Origin: Fimbriimonas sp. | GTDB taxonomy: Bacteria; Armatimonadota; Fimbriimonadia; Fimbriimonadales; Fimbriimonadaceae | Direction of reading: 5' to 3' | NCBI GenBank assembly: GCA_031292555.1 | Contig: JARLGV010000104.1 | Span: 1 to 64,000, forward strand | Length of the DNA stretch: 64,000 nucleotides | Shown here: one piece after another, positions 59,297 to 64,000 of the stretch | Numbering within the stretch: the stretch's first letter is position 1 | How the letters are laid out: the number at the start of each line of letters is the position of its first letter | Notes under the pieces: generated by a model | What the model saw: the letters and a program-made list of their open reading frames with translations, nothing else | Database searches by the model: none | Told to the model about the DNA's origin: nothing | Translations under genes and position numbers: made by a program

Positions 59297-60349
59297 TCAT
59301 GTTCCCAATGATTTCCTAAGATACTCCTGAACGTCCACTGGCGAGCCGCTATGTGCCGACTCTACCGCGGCGAAAAGGAGGGCGCAGCACTGGATGTTGT
59401 CCTCTAGGCGGGTCGCTGGTTCCGGACCACCGTTCAGCCAATCGCAGAACTGCTCGGCCAGCCATGGATTCATCCAAGTAGGGCGCTGAAGCAACTCCAC
59501 ATCGGTCGTTTCGGGGCCGAGATCGCGGCTTCGCAGCAGCCGAATCCGTCTCCGATCCATCTCCAGTGTGGCGTCTCGGCATTCGGCTCGGAAGTACTCC
59601 TGAGTCCAACCGTTCATCGTCGACGCGTTTGCCTTCGCTCCTTCATAGAAGCATTTGGCCCCATTAGTCATTTCCATCGTGATCATAGCCGTGCTATCGC
59701 CGGCAAACTCGCCCCAAGTTGGATTCCAGGTTTTGGCGTATACAGTTTGGGCGTCGGCACCACAAAGAGACCGAAAGATATCGAAGTGATGGACTGTCCC
59801 CTCGATCAATAGGGGATCGGGAATTCGATGTCTGAATTCACCCCAACTTCCGAATTTACGGCAATTGTTCGTGAAGCGGCAGATTACGTAGTTCAGCGGG
59901 CCGTAATCTCCGCCCTTGATCAGTGCCTCGAGCGTTTGCTTGTCACGATCGAACCGATGACTCATCGTCACCATCATCTTCTTGCCGGAGCTTCGAACCT
60001 TGTGATAGATGCGTGCGCAGGCGTCCATTGAATCTGCGATTGGCTTCTCCGAGAGGATATGTAGATCATGAGCGAGAGCAATATCGACGACCGACTCGTG
60101 ACACGCAGGTGGTACGACGACGATTGCGAAATCGGCTCGGTGATTCGCGAATGCGGATGCCATATCTGTGTAGAGCCTATCGGATGGGAGCATGAGGAAC
60201 TCTTGAGACCGCTTGAGTGCCTCCGGATCTCGGTCAACGGCAGCCACGGCGACTGCCTTGCCCGAATAGGCTAACGGGAGGAGGACCTCTCGGCACCAAT
60301 AGCCACCCCAACCGCCAACTCCGACGATGATGTATTCCAGTGGTTTCAT
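59297..60349 (-). CDS. Gfo/Idh/MocA-family oxidoreductase
   Basis: A 350-residue NAD(P)-dependent sugar dehydrogenase. The Rossmann fold starts at YIIVGVGGWGGYWCREVL; the family block LHILSEKPIADSMDACARI and the C-terminal domain (GTVHHFDIFRSLCGADAQTVYAKTWNPTW) hold the expected Lys and His of the active site. Members act on inositols, sugars and sugar acids. The ATG overlaps the stop of the cupin gene (ATGA), so the pair is one transcript. The substrate is unknown; co-localisation with rhamnosidase and fucosidase genes suggests deoxy-sugars or uronates. Confidence 0.93.
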   Translation of the reverse strand: MKPLEYIIVGVGGWGGYWCREVLLPLAYSGKAVAVAAVDRDPEALKRSQEFLMLPSDRLYTDMASAFANHRADFAIVVVPPACHESVVDIALAHDLHILSEKPIADSMDACARIYHKVRSSGKKMMVTMSHRFDRDKQTLEALIKGGDYGPLNYVICRFTNNCRKFGSWGEFRHRIPDPLLIEGTVHHFDIFRSLCGADAQTVYAKTWNPTWGEFAGDSTAMITMEMTNGAKCFYEGAKANASTMNGWTQEYFRAECRDATLEMDRRRIRLLRSRDLGPETTDVELLQRPTWMNPWLAEQFCDWLNGGPEPATRLEDNIQCCALLFAAVESAHSGSPVDVQEYLRKSLGT

Positions 60350-60762
60350 TGATCCACTTCCTTAACCTGCCCGCTTTTGAAGCCACTCGGTATAGGGAGG
60401 TGAATTACGGGATGGCCCTCGGCCTTGTCGGCGCTCCGGTGCAGGTGCCCGATTCGTCCTCCGGCCTGGGTTGCGTCTTCGAACCAAAAGGCCTCGAGGT
60501 CTTCGTAGACCTCAAGGACGTCGTGCTCGTCGCCTGCTTTCGTGCAAACGATGTCGCCGGTCTGGACATAGTAGGCAACGCCCTCGGTGCAGACCTTTGC
60601 CTTCCCCTTGAAGACGAGCCAATACTCATGGCAGTCGTGATAGTGGCAGTCGAACCGGCCCCCGACTGCCGCCACCCTGAAGATTCCTGCCGATGTGACG
60701 CCAGACCAGGCGGGTCTGTTCGATTCGGTCATGGATTGGCATTGGGTGTGGATGACAGGCAT
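60346..60762 (-). CDS. cupin-fold protein (sugar-isomerase or sensor type)
   Basis: A 138-residue single-domain cupin. HYHDCHEYWLVFKGKAKVCTEG is motif 1 (His, His, Glu ligands) and GDIVCTKAGDEHDVLEV is motif 2 (His ligand), so a metal site is expected. It is encoded four bases into the Gfo/Idh/MocA gene. Such pairs act in sugar acid or deoxysugar catabolism, but no specific reaction is evident. Confidence 0.85.
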   Translation of the reverse strand: MPVIHTQCQSMTESNRPAWSGVTSAGIFRVAAVGGRFDCHYHDCHEYWLVFKGKAKVCTEGVAYYVQTGDIVCTKAGDEHDVLEVYEDLEAFWFEDATQAGGRIGHLHRSADKAEGHPVIHLPIPSGFKSGQVKEVDQ

Positions 60763-60810
60763 GTGAAGTCCTCCTCCAAGGGCCCGGTGGGCAGGCTTTT
60801 GTGGCGCAGG

Positions 60811-61314
60811 TTACCGGATGTCCGATGGCGATTCACTGCTCTCTCCGCGAATCACACGGACGATGCAGCCTCTCATCTTTGGCTCGACGAACAGGAACAG
60901 CTTGTGTTCGCCCAATGTGACGATTCCACATGCCGCCTGCCAGTCATCAACGATGATGTCCCGCAGCGTTCTCCTTGGCTGGCCCTTTAGCATATGGGCT
61001 TCGAGCCCCTCCGGAGACCCGTAGATGACGGTTGCCTCCACGACCCCATCCGCTCCCGACAGTATCTCCTGAATCTTGCTGTCCCAGTCCATGAAGCTTG
61101 CTTCGTCGACGAAGAACCGATTGTTGAGTTGATCGCGCTTGACCCCGAACGACTTCAGGAAGATCTTGTGCATGTGCCGTGGGATCAAGCCATCGCAGAA
61201 CTCGTCGAATGCTGCGTCTGCCGCATCCTGATTCAGGCGGCGGGGGGTTGCCCATATTTTCTTCCAATGGGCTAGTCGGTTTTCTGGCGTAACTGATTTG
61301 TTGGCACGGGCCAT
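60811..61314 (-). CDS. protein of unknown function
   Basis: A 167-residue soluble protein without signal peptide or recognised domain. It has a basic N-terminus (MARANKSVTPENRLAHWKKIW) and conserved-looking segments SFGVKRDQLNNRFFVDEASFMDWDSKIQEIL and KLFLFVEPKMRGCIVRVI. It is 48 bp upstream of the cupin gene on the same strand and diverges from the rhamnosidase gene. I cannot assign a function. Confidence 0.6.
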   Translation of the reverse strand: MARANKSVTPENRLAHWKKIWATPRRLNQDAADAAFDEFCDGLIPRHMHKIFLKSFGVKRDQLNNRFFVDEASFMDWDSKIQEILSGADGVVEATVIYGSPEGLEAHMLKGQPRRTLRDIIVDDWQAACGIVTLGEHKLFLFVEPKMRGCIVRVIRGESSESPSDIR

Positions 61315-61400
61315 TGCCTAGTGTAGTCCCGCCCGGGGCAGATGAGTCCATTCGGCTCCTAACCGGATATGATTGGGCATACGGCTTCGAGGATTCGACC

Positions 61401-64000
61401 ATGCTTTGTGCCCTCATTCTTCTCGCTACGGTTGGCGCCCCCGCCAACGATTCGCTCGCCGCGAATTTCGCCCACCCTCCGCTATCGGCCCGGCCACACA
61501 CATGGTGGCATTGGCTGAACGGCAACGTCACCAAGGAAGGCATCACCGCCGACCTGGAAGCAATGAAGCAAGTAGGCATCGGCGGAGCACAGATGTTCAC
61601 CGTCGACCAGGGAGTGCCCGCCGGACCGGCTAAGTATGCGGGGACGAAGTGGCGGCAGATGACCCAGTTCGCGGTGAAGGAGGCTGCCCGGCTCGGAATC
61701 GAGCTTTGCATTCACAATGGCGCAGGCTGGTCGAGCAGCGGAGGTCCTTGGATCACGCCCCAGGACGCCATGCAGGTAATCGCCTGGTCTGAGAAGAACG
61801 TGCACGGCCCGCGCAACTTTGCAGATGTGTTGCCTCAGCCGAAAGCGCCGCAAGTCGAATCGGAAGTGCCGTACTATCGAGACATCGCCGTGTTTGCCTA
61901 CCGGACTCCTTCTGAGGGAGATACGCCGTCTCAACGTCCCCCACAGTTCTTGGAGAAGACTGGTGTCGTCCGTGGTGGCGGGCTCCAGGTCGATACGTCT
62001 CCATCTCCCGCCGGTTTGGCTATACCGGCGAACGAGATTGTGCCACTGAGCGACAAACTCGATGGGCAAGGGAAGCTAACCTGGGACGTGCCGGACGGCG
62101 ATTGGACGATTCTGAGAATCGGGCATGTACCTACCGGGGTCCATAACCATCCGGCTCCCCCGGAAGGAGATGGACTGGAGGTCGATAAACTCAGCAAGGA
62201 GGCTCTCGACCATCATTGGGCCGGTTTGATGGCCAAAGTCGTCTCCGATGCTGGACGCCTCGCAGGAAAGAGTCTGAACAACGTGTTGATCGACAGCTAT
62301 GAGGTCGGCACCCAGAACTGGTCTCCGAGCTTCCGAGTCGAGTTTATGCGCCGTCGAGGCTATGATCCGCTACCTTGGTTACCAGTCGTGACAGGAATGA
62401 CGATCGACAGCCACGAGAGAAGCGAGCGTTTCCTTTGGGATCTCCGCCGCACGATCGCCGATCTGTATGCCGACAACTATTACGGCCACATGGCTGATCT
62501 GGCCCACCAGAACGGTCTGATGTTCTCTGCCGAGCCCTATGGAAACGGCGGTTTCGACACTATTGAATCCGGGGGTAAGGAAGATATTCCGATGGCCGAG
62601 TTCTGGCTCGGAGGCAGCGCCATGGAGACCACCAAACTCGCGTCATCGGTGGGCCACATTTATGGTCGACCTATAATTGGCGCGGAATCTTTCACAAGTG
62701 ACGTGCCACCTGGCCGTTGGCTGGAGCAGCCATACGATATGAAGGCGCTTGGGGACTTGGCGTTTTGCAACGGCATCAACCGCTACATCTTTCATCGCTA
62801 TGCCATGCAGCCGTGGCTTAACTTGAAGCCGGGAATGACGATGGGGCCTTGGGGGACTCATATTGAACGAACCCAGACTTGGTGGGGTGAGGCCGCCACT
62901 TACATGCAATACGTCGCACGTTGCCAGTACCTGCTGCAATCCGGACTCTTCGTTGCTGACGCTTGTTACTACTATGGAGAAGACTCACCAAACGACTTGC
63001 TAAGCAGGTCAGCTTTGAAACCTGAGCTTCCGATAGGCTATGACTACGACGGTTGCGACTCGATTTCCCTCAAGAAGATGACGGTTAAGAACGGTCGTGT
63101 CGTGCTTCCGAGCGGTATGTCCTACGCCGTCCTCGTGTTGCCCAACTCCAAATTCATGACTCCGAGCGTTGCTCGAAAGGTTGAAGAGTTGGTTTCGGCG
63201 GGAGCAACCGTGTATGGTCCCCGTCCAGTTCAGTCTCCCAGCCTTCAGGGCTATCCGGCTTGCGACGATCAGGTTCGTGTCATCGGCGAGCGAGTGTGGG
63301 GCGCAGGTGCGGCGGATAAGCCGATCTCCCGTGCGGTCGGAAAGGGCCACATCTATTCGGGGCAGCCTCTCGTCAACGTCCTGGCTGCCGTCAATGTGCG
63401 GCCAGATTTCGAGTATCAGCCCATGAACTTCGCGACCAAGCTGGTTGACATTCACCGGCACATCCAGGGCGCCGACGTCTACTTTGTGTCGAACCAAAAC
63501 CAGCGGAACACAAGCGCAACGTGCTCGTTCCGAGTGTCCGGAAGAATTCCCGAGCTATGGCATCCCGAGACCGGAGTCGTCGAAGACGCTCCCGCATATT
63601 CTGAAAAGAACGGCCGAACATCCATTCACTTTGAGTTCGGTCCGTCCGAATCAGTATTCGTCGTCTTCCGGAAGTCTAGCCACGAAACACACCTGAAAGG
63701 ATTCAGTGCAATTCGAGGCGGGGCCTCGGGCCTGCATGTTCCAAAGATCGAGATCGAGAAGGCGAGATACGAATCGGTCGACGGTCGGGGGGCGGACGTC
63801 ACCGAAGTCGTCCGAAGTCTGGCTCAGGGCGGACAGCTCGAAATCCCGGCATCCAACTCAGTTTTCGGAGACCCGGTGGTCAACGTGGTCAAGCACTTGG
63901 TCGTCGAGTATCGCCTTGATGGCAAGTTCGTCAAAAGATCGGCAGGCGAAAACGAGACGCTGAACCTGACTGAAATTCACAATCCGGCGCCAGATGCTCC
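61401..64000 (+). CDS. GH106 alpha-L-rhamnosidase, exported, 3' truncated
   Basis: The first 866 codons of a large exported hydrolase running off the window (absent from the ORF track because no stop is reached). A short signal peptide (MLCALILLATVGAPA) is followed by RPHTWWHWLNGNVTKEGITADLEAMKQVGIGGAQMFTVDQG, the start typical of GH106, then WSSSGGPWITPQDAMQ, NVLIDSYEVGTQNWSP and GLMFSAEPYGNGGFDTIESGG, with catalytic Glu candidates in EVG and SAEPYG. GH106 enzymes remove alpha-L-rhamnose from pectin or flavonoid glycosides by inversion. Start ATG 61401 follows GAGGA. A galactose-binding-like C-terminal part is expected beyond the window. Confidence 0.88.
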   Translation, partial: MLCALILLATVGAPANDSLAANFAHPPLSARPHTWWHWLNGNVTKEGITADLEAMKQVGIGGAQMFTVDQGVPAGPAKYAGTKWRQMTQFAVKEAARLGIELCIHNGAGWSSSGGPWITPQDAMQVIAWSEKNVHGPRNFADVLPQPKAPQVESEVPYYRDIAVFAYRTPSEGDTPSQRPPQFLEKTGVVRGGGLQVDTSPSPAGLAIPANEIVPLSDKLDGQGKLTWDVPDGDWTILRIGHVPTGVHNHPAPPEGDGLEVDKLSKEALDHHWAGLMAKVVSDAGRLAGKSLNNVLIDSYEVGTQNWSPSFRVEFMRRRGYDPLPWLPVVTGMTIDSHERSERFLWDLRRTIADLYADNYYGHMADLAHQNGLMFSAEPYGNGGFDTIESGGKEDIPMAEFWLGGSAMETTKLASSVGHIYGRPIIGAESFTSDVPPGRWLEQPYDMKALGDLAFCNGINRYIFHRYAMQPWLNLKPGMTMGPWGTHIERTQTWWGEAATYMQYVARCQYLLQSGLFVADACYYYGEDSPNDLLSRSALKPELPIGYDYDGCDSISLKKMTVKNGRVVLPSGMSYAVLVLPNSKFMTPSVARKVEELVSAGATVYGPRPVQSPSLQGYPACDDQVRVIGERVWGAGAADKPISRAVGKGHIYSGQPLVNVLAAVNVRPDFEYQPMNFATKLVDIHRHIQGADVYFVSNQNQRNTSATCSFRVSGRIPELWHPETGVVEDAPAYSEKNGRTSIHFEFGPSESVFVVFRKSSHETHLKGFSAIRGGASGLHVPKIEIEKARYESVDGRGADVTEVVRSLAQGGQLEIPASNSVFGDPVVNVVKHLVVEYRLDGKFVKRSAGENETLNLTEIHNPAPDA

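Noticed and set aside
1-64000. tRNA, rRNA, CRISPR arrays, insertion sequences, prophage
   Set aside because: No cloverleaf, rRNA motif, spaced identical repeats or transposase/integrase motifs were noticed on reading; not tested with a dedicated tool.

Overview
The window is typical of a free-living, saccharolytic, Gram-negative-type bacterium, most likely Armatimonadota (Fimbriimonadia-like). This is inferred from lineage-flavoured genes, not from a marker. Two secreted proteins carry the prepilin-type leader [14 protein letters not shown] followed by [14 protein letters not shown]. There is also a DUF1501 / cytochrome-c-DUF1549/1553 gene pair, a LacI-regulated sugar locus, many exported glycoside hydrolases, tripartite efflux pumps, and promoters that suggest leaderless mRNAs. 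No tRNA, rRNA, CRISPR array, transposase or prophage was seen.

Layout. 1-5.3 kb: end of a beta-phosphoglucomutase, then a minus-strand sugar cluster of LacI regulator, prepilin-like pseudopilin, small lipoprotein and GH36 alpha-galactosidase. 5.4-7.1 kb: a B12-dependent CarH/LitR-type photoreceptor-repressor divergent from tspO, with a perfect 8-bp-arm palindrome between the two -35 boxes. 7.3-11.4 kb: an electron-transfer operon of a CydA-superfamily-like membrane protein, Rieske protein, b6-type cytochrome b and a CydA-like protein with a C-terminal haem c domain, closed by a strong terminator. 11.7-19.1 kb: metabolic and regulatory genes (zinc alcohol dehydrogenase, methyltransferase-DUF3320 fusion, SDR lacking the catalytic Tyr plus a flavin-binding PPOX protein, ECF sigma factor, LuxR-PAS regulator, threonine-aldolase-like lyase). 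19.2-24.7 kb: a five-gene ABC-2 exporter operon (HlyD, two ATPases, two permeases). 24.8-29.4 kb: URO-D-like protein, exported hypothetical, SDR, GNAT, and a small RHH-like protein.

29.7-35.7 kb: twin-FHA membrane protein, DUF1501 protein and DUF1549/1553 cytochrome. 35.8-44.1 kb: a duplicated module in which a secreted transglutaminase-like gene (minus) diverges from a secreted PQQ-like beta-propeller/chitobiase-C/PA14 gene (plus). One transglutaminase copy keeps Cys and His, while the other has Ser and Gln. A pseudopilin lies between the copies and a GH18-like hydrolase follows. 45-47.6 kb: hybrid sensor kinase and an isochorismatase-like protein lacking the catalytic Asp. 47.8-59.2 kb: a long minus-strand run of RND adaptor, RND pump, TolC, secreted-type chorismate mutase, DUF4118 membrane protein, MFS carrier and GH95 fucosidase. 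59.3-64 kb: cupin and Gfo/Idh/MocA dehydrogenase, an unknown protein, and a GH106 alpha-L-rhamnosidase running off the window.

Together the genes suggest a cell that degrades complex plant or microbial polysaccharides, exports toxic compounds, respires with a modified bc/bd-type chain and may adjust tetrapyrrole physiology to light. Domain calls come from reading motifs by eye; no database search was possible.
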